From Bradyrhizobium algeriense (GTDB lineage: Bacteria; Pseudomonadota; Alphaproteobacteria; Rhizobiales; Xanthobacteraceae): 64,000 nt of DNA. The notes beneath the pieces were generated by a model that was given only the letters and a program-made list of their open reading frames with translations, did no database searches and was not told the origin of the DNA. This document shows positions 9,084 to 17,628 of this stretch, in pieces. The number at the start of each line of letters is the position of its first letter. The stretch's first letter is position 1. The DNA lies in assembly GCF_036924595.1 (NCBI RefSeq), contig NZ_JAZHRV010000001.1, forward strand, positions 682,001 through 746,000. The letters are read 5' to 3'. A program made the translations under genes and the position numbers.

Positions 9084-10117
9084 GAACGATCGGAAAAAAC
9101 CGGGGCATCGCGCGCCTGGCGGATGCGGATGGCCACTTTCGCATGGTTGCGCTGGACCAGCGGCCGCCACTGTTCGACGCCATCGCGCAGGCAAAGGGCA
9201 TCACGCGCGACCAGGTTGAATATTCCGATGTGACTGCCGCCAAGCGGCTGCTCGTGGAAAATCTCTCGCCGCATTGCAGTTCGATGCTGTTCGATCCGAA
9301 CTTTGCGGTGCCCGCCGCCATCGACCTGCTGCCCGCGCGCTGCGGTCTCATCATGACGCTTGAGGAGCACCGCGTCGAGGAGACTGCGGGCGGCCGCAAA
9401 TCGCGCGCCATCGCCAACTGGAGCGTGGAGAAGATCCGTGCGATCGGCGGTGACGCGGTCAAGGTGCTCGCCTGGTACCGTCCCGATGCCGACCCTGGTG
9501 TCAACGAACATCAGAAGCGGTTCGTGCGCGAGATCGGACAGGAATGTGCGCGCTACGACATTCCCTATGTGCTGGAGCTTTTGGTCTATCCGTTCCTGGG
9601 TAGCGCCAATCACACTGCTGATTATGTGGAATCGCCCGGCAAGCTGCCGGGGCTTGTGATCGACAGCGTGCGCGAGTTCGCCAAGCCGGAATATGGCGTC
9701 GACCTCTTGAAGCTGGAGAGCCCGCTCGCCGCCAACAGCCTGCCGCCGCGGGACGGCAGCGCGGCGGCGCAAGCCGCGCAGAAGGAGTTCGACGCCATCG
9801 GCGTGATCTGCCGCGAACGGAACATTCCCTGGGTGCTGCTGTCGGGTGGTGCTGCGCCAGAGAAATTCGAGCGGGTGCTGGAGTTTGCCTATGCGGCGGG
9901 CGCCGGCGGCTTTCTTGCGGGACGCACGATCTGGCTTGACGCCGTTCGCAAGCATTTCCCGGATCGCGCGGCGGTCGCGGCAAGCCTGCGCAAGGACGGC
10001 GTTGCGGTGCTGGAAAGCCTCAATGCGCTGACGAAGGCAAAGGGCACACGATGGAAGGCGCGCTTTCCCGCCTTTGGCGAGATCAAGCAGGAAGGCGATT
10101 TCGCGCGCGCATACTAA
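9080..10117 (+). CDS. LacD-like (tagatose-bisphosphate/YihT-type) class I aldolase
   Basis: A 345-residue protein resembling the LacD/tagatose 1,6-bisphosphate aldolase superfamily, which also includes the sulfofructose-phosphate aldolase YihT. It has the early MVALDQRPPLFDAI motif (residues 23-36), a lysine in AVKVLAWYRPD and one in VDLLKLESPLA that fits a Schiff-base lysine, and a phosphate-binding-like GAGGFLAGRTIW end. With the PfkB kinase it would form a phosphorylate-and-cleave pair giving triose phosphates. It overlaps the kinase gene by 4 bases (ATGA). Confidence 0.85.
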   Translation: MRTIGKNRGIARLADADGHFRMVALDQRPPLFDAIAQAKGITRDQVEYSDVTAAKRLLVENLSPHCSSMLFDPNFAVPAAIDLLPARCGLIMTLEEHRVEETAGGRKSRAIANWSVEKIRAIGGDAVKVLAWYRPDADPGVNEHQKRFVREIGQECARYDIPYVLELLVYPFLGSANHTADYVESPGKLPGLVIDSVREFAKPEYGVDLLKLESPLAANSLPPRDGSAAAQAAQKEFDAIGVICRERNIPWVLLSGGAAPEKFERVLEFAYAAGAGGFLAGRTIWLDAVRKHFPDRAAVAASLRKDGVAVLESLNALTKAKGTRWKARFPAFGEIKQEGDFARAY

Positions 10118-10143
10118 CTGCGTCGTGACCTGATCGTTACCAA

Positions 10144-11283
10144 GTGAAATCGCTGGATCCAAAGATGGCCTTCTCCGTTCGCACAATCCAGGCGTTTTGC
10201 TACCGCTACCCCCTGTCGACGCCGGTGGTGACCTCGTTCGGCCGCATGCTGAACCGTCCCGCGGTGTTCGTTCGCGCCGAAGACGAAGACGGCGTTGTCG
10301 GCTGGGGCGAGGTCTGGTCGAACTTTCCTTCGACGGGCGCCGAACATCGGGCGCGGCTCGTCAATGAGGTGCTTGCGCCTGCGCTGATCGGGCGCGAGCT
10401 CGATGGTCCCGCGCAGGCTTTCGAGACCCTGACGCAGGGCACTTCGGTGCTGGCGCTGCAATGCGGCGAGCCCGGGCCGTTCGCCCAGGCCATCGCAGGA
10501 ATTGATCTTGCGCTGTGGGATCTCCATGCGCGCCGGCACAGGCAGCCGCTGTGGCGGTTGCTGGGCGGCCGTTCCGGCAAGATCAAGGCGTACGCCAGCG
10601 GCATCAATCCCGGCGGGGCGCGGCAGACCGCCGAGGCGGCCATGAGGCGCGGGCATCGCGCGCTGAAGCTCAAGATCGGCTTCGATGTGGCGGCGGATCT
10701 CGCCAATCTGGCCGCGCTGCGCGCCGGCGTTGGCGACGGCATGCTGGCGGCGGATGTCAATCAGGGCTGGTCGATCGATCAGGCGCTGGAGATAGTGCCG
10801 CGGCTCGGCGAGTTCGGTCTGCGTTGGCTGGAAGAGCCGCTTCGTGCCGATCGTCCCCGGCAGGAGTGGCAGAGGCTGCGTACGAGCGCCGGCATGCCGC
10901 TTGCGGCCGGCGAGAATATTGCAAGCTGCGAAGGCTTCGAACAGGTTCTTGCAGAGGATGTGCTTGATGTCGTTCAGCCTGACATCGCCAAATGGGGCGG
11001 GCTGACGATTTGCCGTGGACTGGCGGACGACATCCTGAAAGCGGGCAAGACCTTTTGCCCGCATTACCTCGGTGGCGGAATAGGATTGCTTGCGTCCGCA
11101 CATCTGCTTGCCGGCGCCGGAGGCGACGGCTGGCTGGAAGTGGACGTCAACGACAATCCGCTCCGCGATCAATTCTGCGGACCGGTCTTCGACGTGTCCG
11201 AGGGCCTGGTCGCTCTGAACGAGGAGCCGGGCCTTGGAATAGCGCCCGATTTTTCATCGATCGAGCGCTACCGCACGCTATAG
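10144..11283 (+). CDS. Mandelate racemase/muconate lactonizing (enolase superfamily) dehydratase
   Basis: A 379-residue enolase-superfamily enzyme. Visible residues are K175-L-K177 on strand 2, metal ligands D204 (DVNQGW), E230 (EEP) and E257 (GEN), D280 in QPDIAKWGG and H307 in CPHYLGG. This KxK plus His pattern matches acid-sugar dehydratases and racemases of the mandelate racemase subgroup. It probably dehydrates or epimerises a sugar acid produced by the neighbouring dehydrogenases. The GTG at 10144 and the ATG at 10165 are both possible starts. It is the last gene of the operon. Confidence 0.88.
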   Translation: MKSLDPKMAFSVRTIQAFCYRYPLSTPVVTSFGRMLNRPAVFVRAEDEDGVVGWGEVWSNFPSTGAEHRARLVNEVLAPALIGRELDGPAQAFETLTQGTSVLALQCGEPGPFAQAIAGIDLALWDLHARRHRQPLWRLLGGRSGKIKAYASGINPGGARQTAEAAMRRGHRALKLKIGFDVAADLANLAALRAGVGDGMLAADVNQGWSIDQALEIVPRLGEFGLRWLEEPLRADRPRQEWQRLRTSAGMPLAAGENIASCEGFEQVLAEDVLDVVQPDIAKWGGLTICRGLADDILKAGKTFCPHYLGGGIGLLASAHLLAGAGGDGWLEVDVNDNPLRDQFCGPVFDVSEGLVALNEEPGLGIAPDFSSIERYRTL

Positions 11284-11469
11284 GGCGCTCAGGAGGCTGC
11301 GGGTGCCGCCGGACCGGGTGGGTGCGTCAAGACCCGATCGGGCAAGCACCTGAAGGCGAGCGGAATCCTGTCAGCATTGTAACGATCTGCTCGCGCAATC
11401 GTGTGCGGCCAGGCGGCGCGCCGGACTTAGCTTTAAGTGCAGGTCGTTGCAACGCGTGGAGTGTGAACC

Positions 11470-11757
11470 ATGAAACCATTTTCGCTTCTCTTGTTCGCCG
11501 CTTGCCTTGTGCTCTCGGATGCCGCGTTTGCCCGTGGCGGCATGGGATCGCACATGTCGATGCCGATGACAGGCGGCGGAGCGCTCGGCACGAGTGCTGC
11601 TGCACCCGGGACGAATTCTCTGGGTACCGCGCTGCCATCGTCCGGCATTGCTGGCCACGTCATGAAGGGGCCGTTGCTTGGTACAGACCCCACCATCGAC
11701 AAGGAAGACGCGCGGCTCGAGAAGATGCTTCAAGGATCAATCTGCCGCGGCTGTTGA
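11470..11757 (+). CDS. Small secreted protein, unknown function
   Basis: A 95-residue protein with a clear signal peptide (Lys3, hydrophobic 5-17, cleavage after AFA near residue 22). The mature part is low-complexity and rich in Gly, Ser, Met and Ala, and ends in an Arg/Glu-rich segment with a CRGC tail. That C-x-x-C tail could bind metal or form a disulfide, but nothing proves it. A GGAG ribosome site precedes the ATG. I recognise no family. It stands alone between two operons. Confidence 0.6.
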   Translation: MKPFSLLLFAACLVLSDAAFARGGMGSHMSMPMTGGGALGTSAAAPGTNSLGTALPSSGIAGHVMKGPLLGTDPTIDKEDARLEKMLQGSICRGC

Positions 11758-11950
11758 GGAAAGCCCGGCGCGCTCGGTGCAGCGTTAGCCTGGAAGCCGC
11801 GGAGGTATGGCAGTGCATGGACGAAGACAGCGCATTTCTGGTGCGGTGATTGCCGCTGGACGGCTTCGTCGTGCCGGTCCTGGCTTGCCGAGCCGTAGCT
11901 CGCGGGCCGAGCAGCCCGCCTTCGGCCGCCAGCCAGCGAACAGTCAGCTG

Positions 11951-12964
11951 TCAAAACGTCTCGGTAATCTTGCTCAGGCGAGGGGGACGGTCCGGGTCAA
12001 ATCCGAAGGTGCGCGCCGTCTGTTCGATCATCCGATAGGCCGGAACGAGCATGGTGATCGGGTCGGTGGCGGGATCATCCTCGGCCAACCAGGGCAGCGA
12101 GCCATGTGGTCCGCCGCATAGATGCAGCGTGATCTTTTGCTCGCGCAATTCTTCTGCCAGTGCGTCCACCGTCGCTGCCGTTTCATCCATGAGGCGCATC
12201 ATGACAACCGGCGTGCGCGATGATAGCGCGGCGCGCGGCCCGTGCTGCAGCTCGGCGGCGCTTAGACCGATGGAAGGCAGGCGCAGGATTTCCGAAAGTT
12301 TGAGCGCGATCTCCCGCGCCGAGCCCAGGCCCAGGCCCCGCGCCGCCACAAACACAGCTGACGCCTTGGCGAGATCATCGGCAATCTCGGACCAGTCGAG
12401 CGCCAGCGCGCGGTGCAGGCGGTCGGGCAGCCTGTCGAGGGCTGACCGCAGCGCACGATCCTCCGCCAGTTCGGCAACAAGTCCGGCGCCAGCGGCCATC
12501 GAGCCGATCACCGTCTTGGTCGCGGCTACGGAGTGCTCTCTGCCGGCTTCGATCGGAACGACGAACTCCGCTTCGTCAGCCACCGGCGACGACGTCGCAT
12601 TGACGATGGCGATGGTGCGGGCGCCCGCGGCGCGCGCCGATCTGGTCGCCGCGATAAGATCCGGGCTGCGCCCGGATTGCGAGATCACGATGAACAGCGC
12701 ATGGCGCAGCATCAACGACGTGCGAAATGCTGTGATCACCGAAGGAGCGCTGGCTGAAACGGGAAGGCGAAGCCGCGTCTCGACAAGGTATCTTAAGAAA
12801 ACCCCGGCATGCCCGGAGCTTCCCCGGCCGCACACGACGCACAGGGGAGCGGAGCCAATCCCAATTCGCTGTGCAATATCGCGCGTGGCGGGGCGGTTAC
12901 GAACAATTTTGGCGACCACATCCGCGCTTTCCCCGATTTCGCTCGCCATTGCGGATGACGTCAC
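11951..12964 (-). CDS. SIS-domain protein, probable glucosamine-6-phosphate deaminase (NagB-II type)
   Basis: A 337-residue protein with two sugar-isomerase (SIS) domains and no glutaminase domain. Motifs are CGRGSSGHAG (near 45-54), VISQSGRSPDLIAATRSA (near 92-109) and ELQHGPRAAL (near 241-250), all typical of the GlmS isomerase fold. GlmS-isomerase-like proteins without a glutaminase domain include the NagB-II deaminases, which convert GlcN-6-P to Fru-6-P. With MurQ, a GlcNAc-type kinase and NagA nearby, that role would complete the pathway. It overlaps murQ by 4 bases (ATGA). Confidence 0.8.
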   Translation of the reverse strand: MTSSAMASEIGESADVVAKIVRNRPATRDIAQRIGIGSAPLCVVCGRGSSGHAGVFLRYLVETRLRLPVSASAPSVITAFRTSLMLRHALFIVISQSGRSPDLIAATRSARAAGARTIAIVNATSSPVADEAEFVVPIEAGREHSVAATKTVIGSMAAGAGLVAELAEDRALRSALDRLPDRLHRALALDWSEIADDLAKASAVFVAARGLGLGSAREIALKLSEILRLPSIGLSAAELQHGPRAALSSRTPVVMMRLMDETAATVDALAEELREQKITLHLCGGPHGSLPWLAEDDPATDPITMLVPAYRMIEQTARTFGFDPDRPPRLSKITETF

Positions 12965-13992
12965 GGCTCAACCGCTCCGCCCTGCTTGCGCGCCGGCGCT
13001 CCCTTGGGATGCCGGTCACGATGCGAATCACGATCCTTGGCGAGCTCGGCAAACACGCGCCGAAGGTTGCCGTCACAGTTTTTCAGAATGGTCTCGGCAT
13101 CAACCCTGTCGACACCCAACGCCAGAAGGCTTGCCGTCTTGATGTCTCCCTCGGCCTGCTCAAGCCAGCGTGCCGCGTGCGACGGATCACAGTGCGCGAT
13201 TTGCGCCACCATGGCCTCGGCGCGCCGCTTCAGCTTGGCGTTGGTCGGCTGCATGTTCACCATCATGCCGCGGTACACCCGGCCAAGGCGCAGCATGATC
13301 CCTGAGGAGATCAGGTTGAGCACAACCTTCTGCGCGGTGCCCGCCTTCATCCGCGTGGAGCCGGCGATCAGCTCGCGGCCGGTCTCGATCAAGATCGGAA
13401 ACTTTGCCGACGCCAGCAGTGCGGTGCCGGGATTGTTGGCAACACCGATCGTCACTGCACCGAAAGAGCCTGCCTGCTGCAGCGCCGCGACCGTGAACGG
13501 CGTTGTCCCGCTGGCGGCAACGGCGATCACCACATCGTGCGCGGTGAGCTGCGCGGCATTGATCTGCATGACTGCATCATCGACATCATCCTCCGCGCCC
13601 TCGATGCTGGTGACGAACGCGCTGTCGCCGCCGGCGACGATGAAGCGGACGCGCTCGCTGGGCCAGGCGAAAGTCGGCGTCAGCTCGGCGCCGTCCTGGA
13701 CCGCCACGCGGGCCGAGGTGCCGGCGCCGACATACACAATGCGTCCGTGATCACCCAGCGCCGCTTTGGCCGCTTCGGTCGCCGCAGTGATCGCGGGAAG
13801 GGCATGGCCGATCGCCGCGACTGCCGCAACCTGGCCTTCCCACATCGCTTCCATCGCTGACGTCAGCGACCATGCATCAAGATCGGCAAAGCGGGGATCG
13901 ACTTCTTCGGTGGCCATATAGTTGATCCATGCGCCATCAAACGCGGAACTTTGAAGCCTGTTCATGGTCAGTTTCTCTCTTGGGCAGCTCAA
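12961..13992 (-). CDS. murQ: N-acetylmuramic acid 6-phosphate etherase
   Basis: A 343-residue MurQ. Recognisable segments are the N-terminal TEEVDPRFADLDAWS (near 28-42), the SIS-domain phosphate motif VYVGAGTSARVAVQDG (near 96-111), the VAASGTTPF loop (near 159-167) and GSTRMKAGTAQKVVLN (near 213-228). The enzyme removes D-lactate from MurNAc-6-P to give GlcNAc-6-P in murein recycling. The last roughly 70 residues form a helical C-terminal extension as in the family. It overlaps the kinase gene upstream by 56 bases, which implies coupling. Confidence 0.95.
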   Translation of the reverse strand: MSCPREKLTMNRLQSSAFDGAWINYMATEEVDPRFADLDAWSLTSAMEAMWEGQVAAVAAIGHALPAITAATEAAKAALGDHGRIVYVGAGTSARVAVQDGAELTPTFAWPSERVRFIVAGGDSAFVTSIEGAEDDVDDAVMQINAAQLTAHDVVIAVAASGTTPFTVAALQQAGSFGAVTIGVANNPGTALLASAKFPILIETGRELIAGSTRMKAGTAQKVVLNLISSGIMLRLGRVYRGMMVNMQPTNAKLKRRAEAMVAQIAHCDPSHAARWLEQAEGDIKTASLLALGVDRVDAETILKNCDGNLRRVFAELAKDRDSHRDRHPKGAPARKQGGAVEP

Positions 13993-14860
13993 GCCGCCCT
14001 CGCGCCACCAGTAACGCCCCGGCGGCCGCGTCGGCGTCAGGACACCTGAGGCGGGCGCGCAGGTCAGGCGTCAGCCAGGGCGTAATGGCATCCGCCAGCC
14101 CGCCTACCAGCGAGAGCCGGTCGATTCCTCTAGCCAGGAACAGATCGAGCAGATCGCCGATGGCATCGGCCGCGCGTTCGACAATGCGACGGCCGACCGG
14201 GTCGCCCTGATTGGCGTGCCGCATCACGATCGGCGCGAACGCAGCATAGTCTGCGGCCCTGGCTTCTTCAGACCAGGCCACCGCCTGATAAGGATCATGA
14301 TCGAATGCGCCGAGCACCTCTGAAAGCAACGGGGTCAGCTCGCCGCGGCGATCCGCGGCCCGCAGCGCCAGTCGAACAACCTGCAGGCCGATGTCGGCAC
14401 CGCTGCCTTCATCCGACACCGGAAAGCCGTAACCGGCGAGACGGATCTCGCGGCCGTCGATCAGGCCGACACCCACCGAGCCTGTGCCGGCGACCACGAT
14501 GGCCCCGTCCGCGCCGCTATGCGCGCCGAGACAGGCCGCCAGGCCGTCGCTGATGAAGATGGCGGACGCAAAGGGATGCGCGATCTTGTTGAGCGCCGCT
14601 TCCGCACCCCGGCGACCGAGACCGGCCAGGCCAATTCCGGCGTGCATCCGCGCGAAATCCTCGCGCGTCAGCCCGGCCTGCGCGGCTGCCGCTTCGGTGG
14701 CCTCAATGATGGACCGCCAGGCCTTCTCGAAGCCAATCCGCGTCGTGGCAGGCCCCGAGCTCGCCGCACCGAGTACCTTGCCGTTTTCGTCCTCGATCCG
14801 GGCGCGGCAGCGGGTTCCGCCACCATCAATGCCGAGATACGTGGTACCTTTTGTTCCCAT
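13937..14860 (-). CDS. N-acetylglucosamine/N-acetylmuramic acid kinase (BadF/BcrA ATPase fold)
   Basis: A 307-residue ASKHA-fold kinase. It has the phosphate-1 motif YLGIDGGGTRCRARI (residues 8-22), phosphate-2 VVAGTGSVGVGL (near 121-132), GSGADIGLQVVR and the adenosine loop LVGGLADAI. The family phosphorylates GlcNAc or MurNAc at O6, giving the substrates of NagA or MurQ. It is the first gene of the minus-strand amino-sugar operon and is divergent from nagA across 90 bases, so both directions may share a regulator. Confidence 0.88.
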   Translation of the reverse strand: MGTKGTTYLGIDGGGTRCRARIEDENGKVLGAASSGPATTRIGFEKAWRSIIEATEAAAAQAGLTREDFARMHAGIGLAGLGRRGAEAALNKIAHPFASAIFISDGLAACLGAHSGADGAIVVAGTGSVGVGLIDGREIRLAGYGFPVSDEGSGADIGLQVVRLALRAADRRGELTPLLSEVLGAFDHDPYQAVAWSEEARAADYAAFAPIVMRHANQGDPVGRRIVERAADAIGDLLDLFLARGIDRLSLVGGLADAITPWLTPDLRARLRCPDADAAAGALLVARGRLELPKRETDHEQASKFRV

Positions 14861-14932
14861 GGAAAGTTAACGCGAAGGTTTCGCTCGGGGTCCCCCCAAA
14901 GCTCCTTGGTGTACATATGAAGTCTTGTAGGT

Positions 14933-14949
14933 GACTCGCCTCACGAGTC
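14933..14949. promoter_or_regulatory. Inverted repeat at the nagA/kinase divergent region
   Basis: GACTCG, five bases, then CGAGTC, ending 1 base before the GTG start of nagA. It could be an operator or a hairpin controlling nagA translation. No Shine-Dalgarno-like sequence is seen before either candidate nagA start (14951 GTG, 14978 ATG). Confidence 0.4.
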
Positions 14950-14950
14950 C

Positions 14951-16159
14951 GTGACTGCTATTCTCGGATCAATACCGATGGGCGACGCTAATCCTTCCTC
15001 TCTCACGATTGCCGCGCAGCACATCTTTGACGGTGCCGCCATGCGCGGGCCGGGATCGGTCAGGATCTCGCAGGGGCGGATTGAAAGCATGACCTTCGGC
15101 GAGGCGAAGGTGCGCGCCTCAATCCACCTTCCCGCAGACGCGATCCTCGCACCCGGATTCATCGACATCCAGGTGAACGGAGGCGGGGGCGTTCTTCTCA
15201 ACGACCAGCCCACGGAGGCTGGCGTTCGACGCATCGTTGAGGCGCACCGCAAGGAGGGGACCACGGGCTGCTTGCCGACCCTCATCACCGATCGCAGCGA
15301 GGTCATCGAGCGATTGGCTGCAGTCGCCCAGGATTGTCTGAAGATTCCCGGCGTTCTCGGCTTTCATCTGGAAGGACCGGCCCTCAACAGGTCTCGCAAG
15401 GGCATTCATCCGGAAGCCGAGATCCGCGTGCCCGATCGGCGCGATCTCGCCGCGATCAAAAGTTTTGGGGGCCGCGGCCGCTCCATTGTGACCTTGGCCC
15501 CGGAATGCGTGCCCGCGTCCATGATCGATGAATTGATCGGCGCCGGATTGCGTATCGCGGCCGGCCACAGCGACGCCACCGCAGCCGAAATCGGGCAGGC
15601 GGTCGATCGCGGTGTCTTGGGGGTGACCCATCTGTTCAATGCCATGTCGCAGTTGAACGCCCGGGAGCCGGGCCTGGTGGGCGCCGCGCTTGATGATGAC
15701 CGGGTGTTTGCAGGGATCATCTGCGACGGCATCCATGTTGACCGCGCCGGTTTGCGTGTTGCCTTCCGCTGCAAGGGACGCGATCGATTGATGCTGGTCA
15801 CCGATGCCATGCCATTGGTGGGCACGACGGACCGGCAATTCATGCTGCAGGGAAGGCCGATCATGTTGCACGAAAATCGCCTGACTGGCCCCGATGGCAC
15901 ACTCGCGGGCGCTCACCTCACCATGATCGAGGCGGTGCGCAACGCTGTTGCGCTGCTCGGAATCTCGCTTGCAGATGCCCTCATTATGGCCTCGCGGACA
16001 TCAGCGGCATTTCTGGGCCTTGAGTCCGAGCTTGGACGGATCGCGCCCGGATACCGCGCGGACCTTGTCGCCTGCAATCCGAACTTCGAAATCGTCGGCA
16101 CATGGATAGGCGGTGTCGGTTCGATGGGCGAGGCGAGCGAGGCTTCTCACCGAGGTTAG
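14951..16159 (+). CDS. nagA: N-acetylglucosamine-6-phosphate deacetylase
   Basis: A 402-residue amidohydrolase. The metal and substrate motifs are clear: APGFIDIQVNGGGGVLLND (near 67-85), GFHLEGPALNRSRKGIHP (near 136-153), AGHSDATAAEIG (near 198-209), THLFNAMSQLNAREPGLVGAAL (near 221-242) and LVTDAMPLVG (near 281-290), whose Asp is the catalytic base. It converts GlcNAc-6-P to GlcN-6-P plus acetate. GTG 14951 gives the longest form; ATG 14978 removes nine residues. It is followed with no gap by the aspartokinase-like gene. Confidence 0.95.
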   Translation: MTAILGSIPMGDANPSSLTIAAQHIFDGAAMRGPGSVRISQGRIESMTFGEAKVRASIHLPADAILAPGFIDIQVNGGGGVLLNDQPTEAGVRRIVEAHRKEGTTGCLPTLITDRSEVIERLAAVAQDCLKIPGVLGFHLEGPALNRSRKGIHPEAEIRVPDRRDLAAIKSFGGRGRSIVTLAPECVPASMIDELIGAGLRIAAGHSDATAAEIGQAVDRGVLGVTHLFNAMSQLNAREPGLVGAALDDDRVFAGIICDGIHVDRAGLRVAFRCKGRDRLMLVTDAMPLVGTTDRQFMLQGRPIMLHENRLTGPDGTLAGAHLTMIEAVRNAVALLGISLADALIMASRTSAAFLGLESELGRIAPGYRADLVACNPNFEIVGTWIGGVGSMGEASEASHRG

Positions 16160-17362
16160 ATGCGCAACCATCCCATCATCGTTCAAAAATATGGCGGTGT
16201 CTGTCTTGAAACACCGGCGAAAATTCGTGCGGTTGCGCGCAGTCTCGCCGACCTTCATGGCCGTGGTCATCGTGTCGTGGCGATCGTCTCCGCCATGGGC
16301 AAGACCACCGACCAATTGATCGAGATGGCTTATCAGGTAAGCCCTGCTCCCAATCGCCGTGAACTTGACATGCTGCTAACGACCGGTGAGCGCATCAGCA
16401 TGTCCCTGATGAGCATGGCGCTTGCCGATCTCGGCGTGGCCGCGATCAGCTTCACCGGCAGCCAGGCCGGCGTGATGACCGACGACTCCCATTCCTCCGC
16501 ACGCATCCTGGATGTACGGCCCATTCGCGTGCGCGAGGAACTTGATCGTGGACGCGTTGTAGTGCTGGCAGGATTTCAGGGCGTGAACCCCGTGACCAGG
16601 GAAATCACCACGCTCGGCCGGGGCGGCAGCGACACCACGGCGGTTGCGATGGCCGCGGCGCTAAAGGCAGAACGCTGTGAAATCATCAAAGAGGTCGACG
16701 GAATTTGTTCGGCCGATCCGCGCATCGTGCCTGACGCAAAGCCCCTGCGGCGAGTGGACTTCGCATCCCTGTCCGAAATGTGCTTCTGGGGCGCAAAGAT
16801 CCTGCACTTTCGCAGCGTAGAGCTGGCGCAAAGTCAGGATGTGCCTCTGGTTCTCAAGCAGTGGGGCGGCGTTAAGCACGGCACGCAAGTGATGAAAGAG
16901 GTTGCAGGCATGGAAAACGGAAAGGTTCTGGCCGTCAACTCGATGGCTCGCATTGAGCATGTGGAAATCGACTCCAACGATCTCAATCACGGTTTCGAGA
17001 AATTCGCGCAGCATCTCAAGCAAAACAGCCTGTCCTGGCCGCAGCTCCTTGCATCACACTTCACCGCGGGAAAAACCAGCATGACCGTGGCCTGTGATTC
17101 AGAGTGGCTCGACGCCCTGTTGCGCACGCTGGAGCAATGCTCGGATCTGCGCAGGCAGCGCGAGGCTTCAAGCTCGGTTACTCTCACCTGCTTCGGCGGC
17201 GCTTCGTCGGAATTGCCGTTCAGGGCGTTGCAGGTTCTCGGACATCACGGGATTGTCCCCGACAAGTACGTGTTGTCGCCGCATTCGGTCAGTCTGTTTG
17301 TCCCTGTGGAGAACCGGGAGGCCGCGGTCAGGGCGTTGCATTCGCTTGTCCAGCAAACGTAG
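16160..17362 (+). CDS. Atypical aspartate kinase (aspartokinase family)
   Basis: A 400-residue aspartokinase-family protein: amino-acid kinase domain (about 1-255), then two ACT-like regulatory segments (about 265-400). Canonical features kept are [10 protein letters not shown] (near 39-48), [11 protein letters not shown] (near 73-83), [14 protein letters not shown] (near 152-165) and SADPRIV. Altered ones are the N-terminal KxGG(T/S)S signature, which reads KYGGVCLET here, and the HPRSVE motif, which reads HFRSVE. It starts on the base after the nagA stop codon. It may be a true LysC isoform feeding diaminopimelate synthesis or a relative with a changed substrate. Confidence 0.82.
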   Translation: MRNHPIIVQKYGGVCLETPAKIRAVARSLADLHGRGHRVVAIVSAMGKTTDQLIEMAYQVSPAPNRRELDMLLTTGERISMSLMSMALADLGVAAISFTGSQAGVMTDDSHSSARILDVRPIRVREELDRGRVVVLAGFQGVNPVTREITTLGRGGSDTTAVAMAAALKAERCEIIKEVDGICSADPRIVPDAKPLRRVDFASLSEMCFWGAKILHFRSVELAQSQDVPLVLKQWGGVKHGTQVMKEVAGMENGKVLAVNSMARIEHVEIDSNDLNHGFEKFAQHLKQNSLSWPQLLASHFTAGKTSMTVACDSEWLDALLRTLEQCSDLRRQREASSSVTLTCFGGASSELPFRALQVLGHHGIVPDKYVLSPHSVSLFVPVENREAAVRALHSLVQQT

Positions 17363-17430
17363 GTTCGAGGAGCGGCAGGGATCGCTTCGATGCGCAGCTG
17401 GCAGCCGCGATGGCCATGAAAGCGCGGCGG

Positions 17431-17570
17431 CGAGCCTGTTGCCGGGTAGGGCCAGGGGCGTTTTACAATGACGCGATGATCGAGTAGTGCCCCTGATTTG
17501 CCCGAACTGTCAAAATGTTTTCGCAGGGAAAGCATCCATGCCAGCGACCCCCTGTTACTTTGCATGGCGG
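17431..17570. repeat. Dispersed intergenic repeat family A, copy I (truncated)
   Basis: The block around TGCCCCTGATTTGCCCGA (from 17488) through CTTTGCATGG (ending near 17567) recurs at 25133-25331 and 32795-32992. This copy ends soon after CTTTGCATGG and lacks the tRNA-containing half of the other two. The surrounding 17363-17628 gap holds no convincing gene. Confidence 0.8.
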
Positions 17571-17628
17571 CCGGCGTCCGAAACACCTCACACAAGTGGC
17601 CATTCAGCAATGGGCCATCCAGTCAGAC

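Noticed and set aside
2964..11283. Sulfoquinovose (sulfo-EMP) pathway for the first catabolic operon
   Set aside because: Kinase and LacD-type aldolase would fit, but there is no sulfoquinovosidase, isomerase or sulfolactaldehyde enzyme, and an enolase-superfamily dehydratase is present instead.
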